Origin: Whitmania pigra | Taxonomy: Eukaryota > Annelida > Clitellata > Hirudinida > Haemopidae | Reading direction: 5' to 3' | Length of the DNA stretch: 64,000 nucleotides | NCBI GenBank assembly: GCA_021613335.1 | Contig: JAJTWR010000356.1 | Location: forward strand, 425,001-489,000 | Shown here: positions 50,310 through 62,939 of the stretch, piece after piece | How the letters are laid out: each line of letters starts with the position of its first letter | Position numbering within the stretch: the first letter of the stretch is position 1 | Program-made: the position numbers and the translations under genes | The notes under the pieces: generated by a model | What the model was told of the DNA's origin: nothing | Database searches by the model: none | The model's input: only the letters and a program-made list of their open reading frames with translations

Positions 50310-52054
50310 ATGGCGATGAGTGCCCGTGCTTTGCTGCCCGTTAAAGCGGCTTTGAGCTGTGCTTTGCCGACATCATGGTATATTTGTAACATATTTCCGA
50401 TGTATTTTTTTTATTATGATCTAAGAGCACTGCAAATTTCCGAATCAGAATGTTGATAAGTTTGTCGGTTATCAAGGTCATGCAGATTTATTAAAGCATG
50501 TTGAAAATACTGAGTCTGCTGACAATGTTTTTTTCATATTGGTTTGTGTTTTAATTTGCAGTAGTCAGACAAGAAATATGGCTACTTTGAAAGCCAGTAA
50601 GTCTCTTATTTTTTTTTTTTAAGCACTGGGTGTTCCAGTGCAATATACCTAAATGTTTGCATTTTACTCAAATTTGTACAATTTTAAGTCTCCATGAGAT
50701 TGAAAGCAGTCAAAAACATTCAAAAGATCACCAAGTCAATGAAGATGGTTTCTGCTGCTAAATATACCAAGGCAGAAAGGGAATTGAGGCCTGCCAGAAC
50801 TTATGGACTCGGTGCTCAAGGTTTGTAGGATTTACTTGACATGAAATCTTCATTGTACAACTTAAATTCATTTAATCTCAACCATTTATATCATTGAATT
50901 TTTATTTCTATTATTATTATTATTATTGTACTGTTATTGTTGTCTGCTTTGAACAGCTTTCTATGAGAAGGCTGAAGTGCAACAAGATGAGAAGAAGCCA
51001 AACCACTTGGTTGTTGCTATGACTTCTGACAGGGGACTCTGTGGATCTTCCCATTCTAACATCGTGCGTGCCATCAAGGCTGCTCTCCCGTTGAAACCAC
51101 AGGGTACCAACGTCAAGCTCATTGCCGTCGGCGACAAAGCCAGGGGAATGCTCGGAAGGTTGTCTGATGTGCTTTTACTAGTTTTGCCGAGTTAAATCAG
51201 GAAAATGTCCTTGAAGTCGTGATGGACCGGTGGTTTACGTATTGCAGATTGTACCCTGATAACATGATCATGCATTTTGTGGATATTGGGAAGAAGCCTC
51301 CCTTGTTCGACGATGCTGCCAAAGTGGCCATCGAACTCCTGAAGCTTGGAGATGAATTCGATTACGGAGAGCTCTACTACAATGTCTTCAAGTAACTGGC
51401 AATTACTTATTGTAAGAATGGTAGTGACCTACTGCCAAGTATATGTAATTCCATTGTTTTGTAGTTTATTACTTGATGAGTTTCATTTTTCCTAACCTTA
51501 CAGATTTTTTGTGAACTGTTACGACCGTTTGAATTTATATTTCTTTGCTGATCTATTAAGCAGACGTGTAATATTGCGTGCGAATTTAAACAGGTCGGTC
51601 GTTGCTTACACGACGAAAGAATTGCCGATCGTGAACTCGCAAAACTTCACGGCAGCCCAGAAGTTGAACATATACGACAGCATCGACGAGGAAGTTCTGA
51701 GGTCCTACAGAGAATTCAGTCTCGCGAGCCTCGTCTTCTTTGCAATGAAGGAATCAGCCTGCAGCGAGCAGAGCCAGCGTATGACGGCCATGGACGGTGC
51801 CACCAAGAATGCAGGTTTGTGATCAAGTGCTACTAAGGCAGTCAGTCCTTGCTGGATTTGCTTTTTTTTTGACTTGACGTATTTGAAAATAATTAGAGAA
51901 AACAAATACACAGAGAGGTACTAACATCAGATTTCATTGTTATTTCTCAGGTGAGATGATCGAAAAGCTGACGCTCAAGTACAACAGACAGAGACAGGCT
52001 GTCATCACCAACGAATTGGTGGAGATCATCTCCGGAGCAGCTGCCCTCAAGTGA
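50310..52054 (+). CDS. ATP5F1C: Mitochondrial F1F0 ATP synthase gamma subunit
   Basis: Seven exons give 301 aa: 50310-50377, 50562-50596, 50689-50820, 50957-51158, 51248-51391, 51594-51814, 51951-52054. The first ~30 residues are an Ala/Arg-rich mitochondrial presequence. The mature N-terminal helix reads [17 protein letters not shown], followed by S-D-R-G-L-C-G in the nucleotide-fold domain. The C-terminal helix has the conserved M-x-A-M-D-x-A-T-K-N-A run, ending in [22 protein letters not shown]. Gamma is the rotating central stalk of complex V in the inner mitochondrial membrane. Length and all motifs are normal for the family. A poly(A) signal is at 52223. Confidence 0.97.
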
Positions 52055-52222
52055 TGATAATGATGGACGTTCGAAAGAAGCTTTCATTATGATGTCAGTA
52101 GATGTCGTCCAGTAGGAATGCAACGTTTTCAGAAAATAATAATAATGTTAACAATCATCATCTTATGTAGTTACCTTATTCGATACGTGGAAACAAACTT
52201 TTGTTTGAGTTGCAACTGAGCA

Positions 52223-52228
52223 AATAAA
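52223..52228 (+). terminator. Poly(A) signal of ATP synthase gamma
   Basis: AATAAA 169 bases after the stop codon. On the other strand, AATAAA (52261-52256) serves the converging POC1 gene, so the two 3' UTRs nearly meet. Confidence 0.7.
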
Positions 52229-52255
52229 AGTCTCGTAACACGAAATATGCTCAGG

Positions 52256-52261
52256 TTTATT
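52256..52261 (-). terminator. Candidate poly(A) signal of POC1
   Basis: AATAAA on the minus strand, 386 bases past the POC1 stop at 52647. A second one is at 52368-52363. Confidence 0.45.
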
Positions 52262-52646
52262 GGGAAGAGATTTAAGAGAAGCCAGATGGCTTTAATAATT
52301 TTGCAAGTTCTAAATGGTATTTCTCACGATATTCAATTTTGGGTCGTGTAAGCGAGGTACGCTTTATTCAATCAATGTTTTAAACATCAAGGCAACATTG
52401 TTAGAAAATTACATTCTTATAAAAACATGTCTCAGCAATAAAACAAATTTTGCAATCACATTCGACCACACGTGACCCAAGCCACTGGATATGGTTGAAT
52501 TGTCACTGCTAAGAACAAAAACAATGGGCAGGCAGAAAATTCATCAATACAGGAAATCTTCCCGCAAACGATCGTTGCTTATGCATATCATTGTAATAAA
52601 AAAAAAAATTAAAAACAAACGAGAAAATTAAAATCTCCAAATTAAA

Positions 52647-55600
52647 CTACTCATTAAAAAGCTTTGAAGAAATTCTGCGCTGGTTCTCTATGCATTCCCG
52701 AAGTTTGTCTTCTGTTATGGCCAGTCTCTGTTCTACTATGGAAACAGTCTGAAATGGATTGAGTAGTTTTGTGCTTGAGATGAGTATTTCTAAATCAGTT
52801 TACTAAGCCTTCACTAAATAATATTAATATAGATGTTTAAACTCATTCAATACACTCAGGGATTCCTAACCTGGGTCAGAATGTTGAGCTGTCCCACGAT
52901 GCGCTCGAGCGTGTCCGAGATTTGTGGAGGAATTAGCTTTTCGACTGATTTTTGCGACGAGGGTCTGAAATCCTGTTCGATGACATCGTGGTGGTTGTTT
53001 ATGTTCCTCCCCCCGACTGGTTCTGGAGACGGTGTGTCCAGGGACCTGCTGCTCGTTCTGCCATTTCTAAGGATCGAACCCATCGAGGGTTTACTCTGAC
53101 TCAGGAAGTCCGAGGGATGCTTCCGCAGTGGACCCTCGTAACATCCGTCTGCAGTGTCATCGGACAGGTCTCCGTTGATCTGAAATTAAAAGTATTTTCT
53201 GATGGGGTCGTGAACAATTTCATCTGAACTATCTTGTTTTATGAAGCATTACAATTATTGAAAATAGGCGTCATTAAAGCTGACATTTATATTTGATTTG
53301 TAATATATAAGCCATAAAAGATTATGCCTTGTTGTGAGAGTATGAGGATGGACCAATGTCAGTGATCTCAGGAGTGATGTTGTCCAGGGACTTGATCCTA
53401 TTTGATGACGAGTCTCTGAGCGACCTCCTGTGCTGGAGAGACGAGTGGCACAGAGACCTCGGTGGAATGTCGTTCACTGTGGGCAGGGTGTCGGTCAGAG
53501 ATTGCAATGATTGAAATTTGCTCAGGGACTGATTGACATTCTTTTCCTTTGGGTCGACTTTGTCGAAGTTTGTCTTCCAGACGAGAACCTGATGGTAGTT
53601 TGATTGAATTAGATTGAAAAGATTTCTCACATGTCAACCAAATATTCTAAATAATTGTTATTTCAAACAAATTACTTGTTTAAATAATTTATATTTATTA
53701 TTACTTCATACAAATTAAATGTAGAAATGTCCTCACCTGTTGATCAACACTGCCCGAAGCGAACTGTTCACCTGTGCACGAAAAAGCAACTGCAGTGACC
53801 GCCCCCTTGTGAAAAATAAAATCGAATATTTATCTGAGTGCAACAAGGAAATCAGATTTAAAGTATTGTTACTCATGCATTATTTAAAAATTAATATTTT
53901 TAAGAAGCATAACACCTGCATTCAAAATTCACATCTTACGAATTCTTGAAAAATTGATTAGGTGTTAGTCAATTAAGTATTACAAGACAGAAAAAATAAT
54001 TAGAACAGCCAGCAGAAGGACGAGAAGAATTTACCTGGTGACCGTGGAGTGTGTAGATGAGCCTTCCCTCAAGGACGTCAAGGATTTTGAGGGTCGAATC
54101 ATCCGAACAGGTGACCAGGTAACTGCCGGAAGGATGGAAGGAAAGGCCGTTGACCTGTGCCGAATGATCTGGAAGGACACGACCATATAAGATACCATTT
54201 ATAGAAGCTCTTGCAGGCAGCTAGGAATTGTATTCCTAACATTGAACAGGTTAGTTGGTAGTTTATTAACATCCATTTCATAACTAAACGATTAGGACGG
54301 ACTAACAGAGCTGCAGCAAAGTAAAAGCCTTAATCACTCTGCTACTGATGAAAACATTTACATAATACTCGTAATATTGAGAAGTATCCACTCATTATTT
54401 CTTCCCAATAGCCAATCAATTCTTTCACTTTTCATCTCTAACAATCAACCACGTGATCATGGTCATGATGATCATCAAGCAACTCACTCGTGTAGTGCTG
54501 CAGAAGCTTGTTCATCCTCACATCCCAGATCTTTGTGGATCCGTCAGTACCCCCTGTGGCAATGCAGGTGCCATTTGGATGGAATACTACCTGAGTGGCA
54601 TACCTGTTAAGTAGGATCACTTTTTAATAACTGATTATAAAATGTAAATTGTAAAAATGGTGTATGACAAGGTCTGTAAATTGTTGTTTATTACATAATA
54701 TATTAACTTGAATATATTCTTAAATAAATTATAATAATTATTTTTGATTACCCTCCGTGTTCGTAAAATGTATGGATGCATTCTTTTGTCTGTTTGTCCC
54801 AAATTTTGACCGTTTTATCATCACTGGCAGAAGCAATTAACCTGCCATCTGGTGAGAATCTGGTTTTAAATACAAACATTATTGCCTGGTTGTTACTAAG
54901 TTCATTTATAAGTTATCATCTTATGATAAATGTCATGTCTTGAATCATATGACTGATGATAGTACAATAAATATTAATTCCGACCTAACAACAAACATTA
55001 GTACCATCACATACTTTGGCAAATCGTTAAAAATGTTTCGAGAAGTTGTAAATAACACTTAAATTGCAATGACGTAGACCTAGGATTTTAACTGAAACTA
55101 TATAACAGAATAATTATGCTGATGTTATCATATTAGTTACTAAGTTTATAATAATAATAATAATAACAATTAATTTATAAAGCACCATGTGCATAGCGTC
55201 AGAGGTGAAATGTAAATATTAGACAAACAAATTTTAAAATAAATAAATAAATAGGAACCTCGCTGAGCGAACCCAGTTTGTGTGTTGATTTAGCGAAAAC
55301 TGAAACTTCTGCCTGTGAACACTCCACACCTTATTTGTAATTATTTAAAATTAGACGATGTATAAATATTACTTACGTAATGTTTACAGTTCACTAATAT
55401 TGTTCAATTAATCAATTTAATTAGCATAATCCTTTGCTGAAATTTAAGCATCATGAAAGCAGAAATGTTTTTTGTAATAATATTAATAACCAACATAATC
55501 ATCATCATCATTCAATCCACAAACCTTGACAGTCTTGTCATCCGAGGCACTGCACAAGCTCTGACCATCGTGAGAGAAATCCACCCATCGAACGGTTGCC

Positions 55601-56617
55601 GTGTGAGCCTTAAAAGGCGTTGATTCGCCCGTCCTGAATAATGTATTATTATAATTGACCATCCTGAATATATATTATGTATTATAATGTATTATTATAA
55701 TTAATCATCCTAAACATCCTAATATGTGATGTGAAACATATGATTTTGAAGTGAATTATGCAAACTGCATTTATTATTAATAATGCATCTCTGATTTCAT
55801 CTTTTTAAAGAGGTTTTAAAGTTATTTAAAGTCCATAAATTGTAAATTAAAGTCTCTCATGAATGAATTGTAATCCAATATGTTAAGTGTTTGAATTGAT
55901 TAATTAATTATTTGAAAACATACACAGTGGGTATCCATAACCGAATGGTTTTATCCCTCGAAGCAGATGCAACCAAATGACCAGATGGAGAGAAGCAAAC
56001 TGATGTAATGGCATCCTGAAATTCACAGATTTAGTTATAATTTTGATAAATAAATAAATAGAATTTGTCCTTAAAATAAATAACTGCCTAATTAATGATC
56101 AACATGAGTTACAGCCAGTTAAGAAGCATATAACTAACCTTGTGTCCAATGTATCTGTAAGCTCTCATTTGATGCTTGAAGTTCCAAATCATCATACGAG
56201 CATCCATGGAACCAGATGCTAACAAAAGATAAAATCAAGTTGGATAATGAAATTATAAATCGCTATCTAAAAAAAAATATTTTCCTGAAATAATTACAAG
56301 AATTTACAGTTGTACTGCTCATCAATGTAAACTGTAAGATGATTTCACCTAACTGCTTCATGTTGGGATTAAAATGAACACTTGTGATGGCATCTCTGTG
56401 CCCTTTGAAGTGTCTTTCTAAAGCTGGATCTTCCTGCAAAGATTTTATGGATTTGTCTTACAAGAGTAAATTTTTTAGGCACCATCAATTGTATAAATGT
56501 CAATGATCATTAAAAGTGATTCAGCCTGTCCAAACTCATAAAAAACAAAACCCCGGAAATATTAATAAACAATAACATTTGAAAGTGTCACTAAAAAATA
56601 TCTACCGAAAGTGACAT
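52647..56617 (-). CDS. POC1: POC1 centriolar protein (WD40 propeller plus Poc1 coiled coil)
   Basis: Thirteen exons give 515 aa: 56617-56606, 56433-56349, 56218-56139, 56015-55924, 55633-55525, 55329-55259, 54859-54752, 54603-54488, 54168-54035, 53805-53737, 53588-53328, 53179-52871, 52748-52647. Seven WD40 blades start [15 protein letters not shown] and include [15 protein letters not shown] and L-L-Q-H-Y, exactly as in vertebrate POC1A/B. A Ser-rich linker leads to the C-terminal Poc1 domain ([18 protein letters not shown]). POC1 binds centriole microtubules and is needed for centriole and basal-body stability and cilia. The intron after exon 11 appears to use a GC donor (AAG|GCATAA). If it is retained, translation stops right after the first base-paired codon and the Poc1 domain is lost. 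Confidence 0.95.
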
Positions 56618-58678
56618 TTCAGCTGATCTTTTAAAACAAGAATTACAATTGAGAATATTTTTAAGGCAACCAAGTTACTGCGAAACAAAAACAAATATCG
56701 AAAGCGGCGGCACAAGAATCGACAAGTTTGTTGCTCTTCAATCTTGTGTTGCCTAGCAGGCTGTTGAGTTTATAAATTAAGAACTTTTATTTGATTTATT
56801 TTAATAAGTAAAAAAATCTTACGTTAAAAACTTTTTTTGTCAAAATACATGATTGCAACAAAAGGAGTCTGCTTGAAGAAATAAAGTCGATTGACAACCA
56901 AATCTGGCGAATAAAATTAAATTTTTATAAATATGATCAAAACTGGATTAATTAGGATATTGCAAGCAAAAACTGTTTTAATAAATTTTTACTAAAGATT
57001 AAAAAGATTCATAAACATTTATCATAGTCTTGAATTTGTGAGAAGATGATAGTTTGAATATCATTTAAATGACTCATTTTAGCGTACTTTTAATTAACAC
57101 CCATTAAAAAACAAAAAAAAAACATTAATAACTTTTTTTATGGGAAGTGATAGCAGCAATTCACGAGAATAAATTCTTCAGAGTAGCATCACAAACCAGA
57201 CGAAACTGAAGAACTTCAGTGATATCATCAAAATCTACGAGGATATTATATCAACTACAGACTTGCAAGGGATATAATAAACACTTACCGATCTCCTTCA
57301 AACAACCTCCGAATCAACTTTTTTTTATATTTCCTCGCGATAACGCCCTCCGGGTCTTTTCCTCCTTTGGAGCAATTTGATGGAGATAAAAAAAAACCAA
57401 TTTCAAGGCGCACAGATGAAGAGGCTGGCACTGTTATTTGAGCAGCACTTCGCATTATCAGTTGGGAGGATCTTCCCCAAGCCAGAGCTTCAAGGTTCTT
57501 TTATATATTTTTTAAGGTGAACGATGAACTTGCCAGATATAAAAAAATATTCAAAACAAAGTTAAAAAATCTCTTTATATTTCTAAACTGTTTACAATCT
57601 CGATCTTTTTTATAAATAAATCTTCTGTTGTATTTATAAAGGAAAATAAATATAAAAAAAGTGGCATCATTATACTGACTTGGTGACTTCAGACAACAAT
57701 CCAAGATACAGGATATAATGAAACAGAAAATCATTCAATAATACAATGTGCAGGACATCATGAAACAGAAAATTATTCAATTATAAATTTATGGAAATTT
57801 CAAAACTTTAAAAAATTATAATATTAAAATCTGTCGTTAAACTCGAGGGCAATAATCCCTTCTACTCCAACAGCACATGCTGAGTCAAACTGTTTAGCCT
57901 CATGAGAGCCAATGAATCACCAGGATCTACTTTCCTAAATGTGCCCTGTGATCCTATTGGCTGAATGATTAATTTGTTTTTTTTATTAATTATTGAGGAT
58001 GTTCATTAGAAATTGCAAAGTTGAAACCTTGATGATGATAATGTTTGCTTGTTTGATTGGTAATCCATTTTAAATTAAATAATTATTAGACGCTTATTTA
58101 TTTAGCTCTAAATCTTTAAAACTTAAAAGCGCAAGAATTTTGACATTGATGCATCATCAACTTATGAATTTCAAATTCGTTAACATCGATTAATGACGAT
58201 GATGTTGCTGTTGATAAGGATTATGACGACGACGTTGATGATGATGACGATGACGAGGATGAGGACGATGATGATGATGATGAAGACGACGACGACGACG
58301 ACTACGACGACTACGACGATGATGTCCACATTGTTTCAAATTTATCAGCACATAATTGCTCTTAGCGATTCCTGACGAGAGACATCTTCCAACACGGTTT
58401 TGAAATACGCCGGCGCACCATTGTACTGTCCGTTGCATTGGATATTAACTATAAAAAGAAGTGAGGAACGTATTCCACTCACTCTTCGCTACGGAGAACA
58501 AACTGTTGAAGTGTTTAGGAAGAAAATACAATTTAGTACTTCGATTATAGACAATTGGTCGACATTAATGACGATTAATAAGCATTGCTGAATAATAATA
58601 GAATAATTGTTATAAATTTTTATAAATATCATTAATTAATTGAGTGATTAATTAATTAAATAAACTTGACAAGTAAAG
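56618..58678. other. Intergenic between POC1 and the ITIH-like gene
   Basis: Head-to-head arrangement of POC1 (minus) and the ITIH-like gene (plus). Apart from a GAT/GAC microsatellite (58194-58324) and a short unexplained minus-strand open stretch (58328-58451), nothing is recognised. POC1 may have a further 5' UTR exon here. Confidence 0.5.
58194..58324. repeat. (GAT/GAC)n microsatellite
   Basis: About 130 bases of GAT, GAC and CGA triplets. Long open frames over it (poly-Met/Thr, His/Arg-rich) are artefacts. Confidence 0.9.
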
Positions 58679-61231
58679 ATGTGGACGGAAAGATCAAGGA
58701 CAAAAAGTGTCTGCACTTTTCTCTTCCTAATGATGTGGACTTTCGTCATGATTGCACAGGTAACATCAATCAATCAATCAATCAATTACAGGTCGCCATT
58801 TGCTTTATTAATCGATTTAGTAAGAACTAATATAAACGTTATTTCTTCTTTTTTTCCAATTAAACGACGGAAAATTTAATTGGTCATAAACTAACTTTAA
58901 AAGTAATTACTCACAGTTCGCGCTCGGAACAAATGTCGTCTGCCTTGGGATTGTTTGGATCTTTTAAGATGCTTTGCGTTCCATCCTCTCATGCCAGACT
59001 TTTTAGATTTTGAAATGAACTAATTAAAATTTTAATTCAATTTTATTTTATGGTCAAATAATGTACCGCGAAATTTTCAACCTTTTTATTGTACAAAATA
59101 AAATTATATTTAGAATTATTAATGGATGCTTTTCATCAGGAACAGGTGCATGGATGGATGGATGGATGAAATATGTCATTAATGTACAGGCGGATGGATG
59201 GATCGATGGATGAATGGATTAATGAACAAAGTAACGACTGATTGGATAATTCAATGAATGGGTGGATTAATGTATCATGGAACGATTAGATAAATTAATG
59301 GATGAATGAATGGATGCATTAATGAACATATGAATGAATGGCATTAATTTATCCAATGGATGGATGAATTAGTGATGAATGAACGAATGGAAGAATCAAT
59401 GATTGGATGAATTAATGGATGAATTAATGTTGAATGAATGGGTGATTTAATGAATGGATGAATGAATAGCGTGCATGGAAACAACGGACCATTACGAATT
59501 ACGTTCCAATTTATATCTTAGAGTTTTGATCATAAATTCTTGGAAATTTGTATTTTCCCTTCTGATTAATCTAGGCAATAAATTTTGTTAATTAATATTA
59601 CGTAATTTATGATTCAATATGGAATAATTTTTAAGGAATACGGATATGACATAACTTCGAATAATATTATTATATTAATTTGTATAATAATTTTTTAATT
59701 TAATTAATTTTGAATAATATTGAATTAATTTTGAATAATATTGAATTAATTTTAGAATATTACAATTATTAATACAATAATTTCGAATAGTAATGTAATA
59801 ATTATGATAATAATACTTTTTTATGTAAACTTTTATTTCCTCGTTGGAGGTTTTTTATTGGCTGGCAAAATAGGTCACTTGCTGACATGATTTCTATTCG
59901 ATGGTCGATAAAAAATCCGAGATAGAACTCGGAAGAGTTGGTTTAACGTTTATTTATTTTGTAATAAACACAAAACGACCTTTAATGCACCATGCATCAG
60001 GCATCACGGGCTGTGCATGCATGCATTCGTTTGCTAGTTGAAGACAGCCAAGAGCCACAACAACAATTACAGTTACAACAATAGCAAAAATGTCACTTTA
60101 TTTACTGTAATATTAATTACGAAAATATTTTTATAGCAGATTTTTTATGTTATAATAGATGCTATAGGCACACCATTGGTCGGCGATAGGAGTCGTGTGG
60201 TTGACCGCGGGTTGATCATTATAAAATATAATTTAAAAGTATTTATTTTAAAATACTTATTACGTTTTAAGAGATTTTTATATTAAATATTTTTTGTATT
60301 AAATACGTCTTATAAAAATAAATCCTGCTTTTCGACATCATTCAATTTTTATCATCTTTTAGTTATTTTTTTCCTTCCCGCCCTTGCTTTTTTTTTTATC
60401 TTAGTTTGGCATCAGGGTGCATTTTAGTCTAGAGACTTAACGCCGAACACAACCTGACTTTCTTATCTCATCATAATCATCATCGTCGTCGTCGTCGTCA
60501 TCGTAGCCATCGTCGACAACATCATCATCATCGCCATCAATCCATCCATTATTCATTTCATTTGCCATAAATCTTCTCTATTTATTGATCGAAATCATAC
60601 AGACATTTTCTTTTGTTTTCGCTCGCTCCATTCTTCCAGCTCACCTGGGCGTCCACGGTTAGTGATTTACAATCTAGGAAAGAACCGCATAAATCGCCCT
60701 GGCAAATTTTTGTGCAAGATGTATCGCAAGACGTCTGCTATTTTTTACCGCGTGATCATGAATGTGTTCGTTCTTGTTGCATCAAAATAAAAATTTAAAA
60801 AATCAAACATTTTGTTTTTACAAATTCCCTTTTCGGCGAATTTTCTTGGCGCCAAATTTTGTGAAATACCAAAGGCGAGTAGTGAAATTCGTTCTATGTA
60901 TAAGGTAAATGTAATGAAGGACATGATGCAAACAATTGCAACAAAGTACAATAATTGAATTATGATTTCAGGCCCACAACATCGTCACATCGACTACAAA
61001 CAACAGCAGAACCCCTATAAACGACAATTACAACCACGACAACGTCAACAACAACAACAACAGTGAGTTGGAATATTCCTTCGAAAGTGACATCAAAATC
61101 TCAACCATGGTCTTCCACCGCTTCCTGGTGACGAAATATTTCCAAAAGTCTCGCAACGTCGACTCAGTTTCCCGCCATCTTCACTTCCAAGTTCGTCTGC
61201 CCCATGAAGCTTACGTCACTGACTTTCAACT
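58679..61231 (+). CDS. Inter-alpha-trypsin inhibitor heavy chain-like protein, 5' end only
   Basis: Exons seen: 58679-58759 (signal-anchor-like peptide, about TFLFLMMWTFVMIAQ), a probable 18-base exon 60640-60657, and 60972-61231. The third exon starts with a Thr/Asn-rich linker and then the beginning of a VIT domain: S-F-E-S-D-I-K-I-S, a Phe-Leu-Val-Thr strand, then L-H-F-Q-V-R-L-P-H-E-A-Y-V-T-D-F. These are the hallmarks of the ITIH N-terminus (strand, LP-x-x-A-x-I/V-x-x-F). The exon ends in phase 2 at a GTAAGA donor. The remaining VIT, vWA and C-terminal parts are not seen before the window ends, so the gene is partial. Secretion is predicted. Orthology to a given ITIH is not resolved. Confidence 0.62.
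58760..60639 (+). other. Intron 1 of the ITIH-like gene
   Basis: 1.9-kb AT-rich intron with a long imperfect GGAT/GAAT array. A CAT/CGT run at about 60476-60542 lies close to the candidate 18-base exon. No exon recognised. Confidence 0.5.
59148..59463. repeat. Imperfect (GGAT/GAAT)n tetranucleotide array
   Basis: About 315 bases of decayed GGAT and GAAT units (GGATGGATGGATGG at the left end), inside intron 1 of the ITIH-like gene. Confidence 0.85.
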
Positions 61232-61321
61232 GTAAGAACTAATTCTTGTCAAAGACCCTAAAAATTATATTATTACTGTATTATTCATAATGTTATTTAA
61301 TAATTTTTCATATTATTTGGC

Positions 61322-61487
61322 ATGCAAGTTAGCTCAGAGGGTAGCGTGCCTGCGAACAGCCAAAGGCAACAGTCGTTACATGCCGTGTTCGCTACCCAGC
61401 GACCTTGGATGAGGCGCTATACAAATGGTTGAGCGCCCCCGACTCTTACGCTGATGGCGCTATACAAATAAACATACTCATACTCAT
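61322..61487 (+). mobile_element. tRNA-derived SINE
   Basis: The left end carries a pol III A box (TAGCTCAGAGGG, 61330-61341) and, 57 bases on, a B-box-like GTTCGCTAC (61387-61395). The body is followed by GGCGCTATACAAAT twice (61413-61426 and 61456-61469) and an ACATACTCATACTCATT tail. This plan (tRNA head, LINE-like 3' tail, short repeat end) is that of a SINE. A GGCGCTATA-x-AAAT tail is known from L2/CR1-mobilised SINEs; the match is from memory. Confidence 0.75.
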
Positions 61488-62939
61488 TTAATTATTTTTA
61501 GTGCTACTTAATCATTATTTTTATTGTTATTTAATCATTCAAATTATTATTTATTTATTTCTAGTTAATTATAATGTTTTGGTTTTTTATGTTATTTCAT
61601 TTGAGTATTTAACAAAAACATTTCCTTGATCTCCAACGGGCCTCCCTCCAAGCATCCCGTGAGATATTGCTTTATTTTTAATTTATGCACAACAACAACA
61701 ACAGCAACCTTCTAGTCTTTGTTGCTCCTTTGTTTTTATCTTTGTTTGCCATTAATTTATGGACATCAGCTTGGCACGTTCCGGAGGACGTAGAAATAAT
61801 TAAGTACTGGGAATTACAACAATTACTGATGATAATAATAAAAGTAAAAACAAATTTAAAATATAAGGAATAGTAACATTAATTTTAATATTTTGTATAA
61901 TTGCACACAATATTATTTTAATATTATAAAAATGTTATTTGACTATTAGCTGCCATTAAATACCATTAGTTACAATTAATTATGCTTAATTTCAATTAAT
62001 TACGTTTAGTTACCATTAGTAACTAATTACGAATAACTACGATTTTTTACAATTAACTTAATTAATTATAATTAGTTATCAATAATGACCATTCTTTAGT
62101 AATAGTTACAATTCTTTAACATTAATTAATATTCTTAATAATTCAATACAATTAGTACTAATAAAAATTTTTAAATTATTATATTAAAGTATAGTCTAAT
62201 AATATTAATATTAACATTTGCCACCCATCCTTTCCCCTGCTTCCCACCCAAACTCTCCTGACTTGTTACCCAATCTCTTCCCAAGAAAGTTTGTTGTATT
62301 CTATTCTTATTTTTTACTGGACGCTCAAAGCTGACAAAGTCTTATGATTAGATTGAATTGTTCACCAACAATTTCTTAAAAATCAACTCTTCAATGCAAT
62401 AATTTAAATTTTACTTTACTTTAAATTTTTTTATTTAAGTCTGTTACTATCTATTGATGTCTGTTATGTGTCTGGTAGTTCTGAAAAAATAGTGTCTAAC
62501 ATCTTTGTCTGCTCTGTTGCTGCATCAATAAGGGCGGACTTGTTAGGATTTGCAAAGTCATGGCGATGTTTCTCTATCGTTTCCAACAGGAACTGTTTCT
62601 GTTCCTCTTGAGTTGTTAGAACCCCATTTAACTCCTAAATTGAATCCATTCGTTTTTCGACTGCAGTTCCACAACCATGACTGACTTCACCTGAATCAGA
62701 GAATGCTAAACCGACTTTACTTAAATACCACATATATCCAGAGAATGACTTAATTGCACCTTAGATACATCTTCATTTATTTGTTTGAAGCTTTTTAAGT
62801 CACAGAATACGAGCAGATCATTCTGTGGAGTAGATGAAACCCAAGGAAATGTAAACCAAGCCTTCAGTTAGAGTCTAACTGTTAAACGTTCATAACAAAA
62901 GTGGTGAAGAGACCAAGAGATGTCAGCTCACCGTTACAG
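61488..62939. other. Non-coding right flank with degenerate AT repeats
   Basis: Between about 61950 and 62110 variations on TTAGTTACCATTAATTA recur without a fixed period. Nothing else recognised. It may be intron of the ITIH-like gene. Confidence 0.45.

Noticed and set aside
61330..61395. Functional tRNA gene
   Set aside because: A and B boxes are present but no acceptor-stem pairing or anticodon loop can be drawn. The tail is SINE-like.
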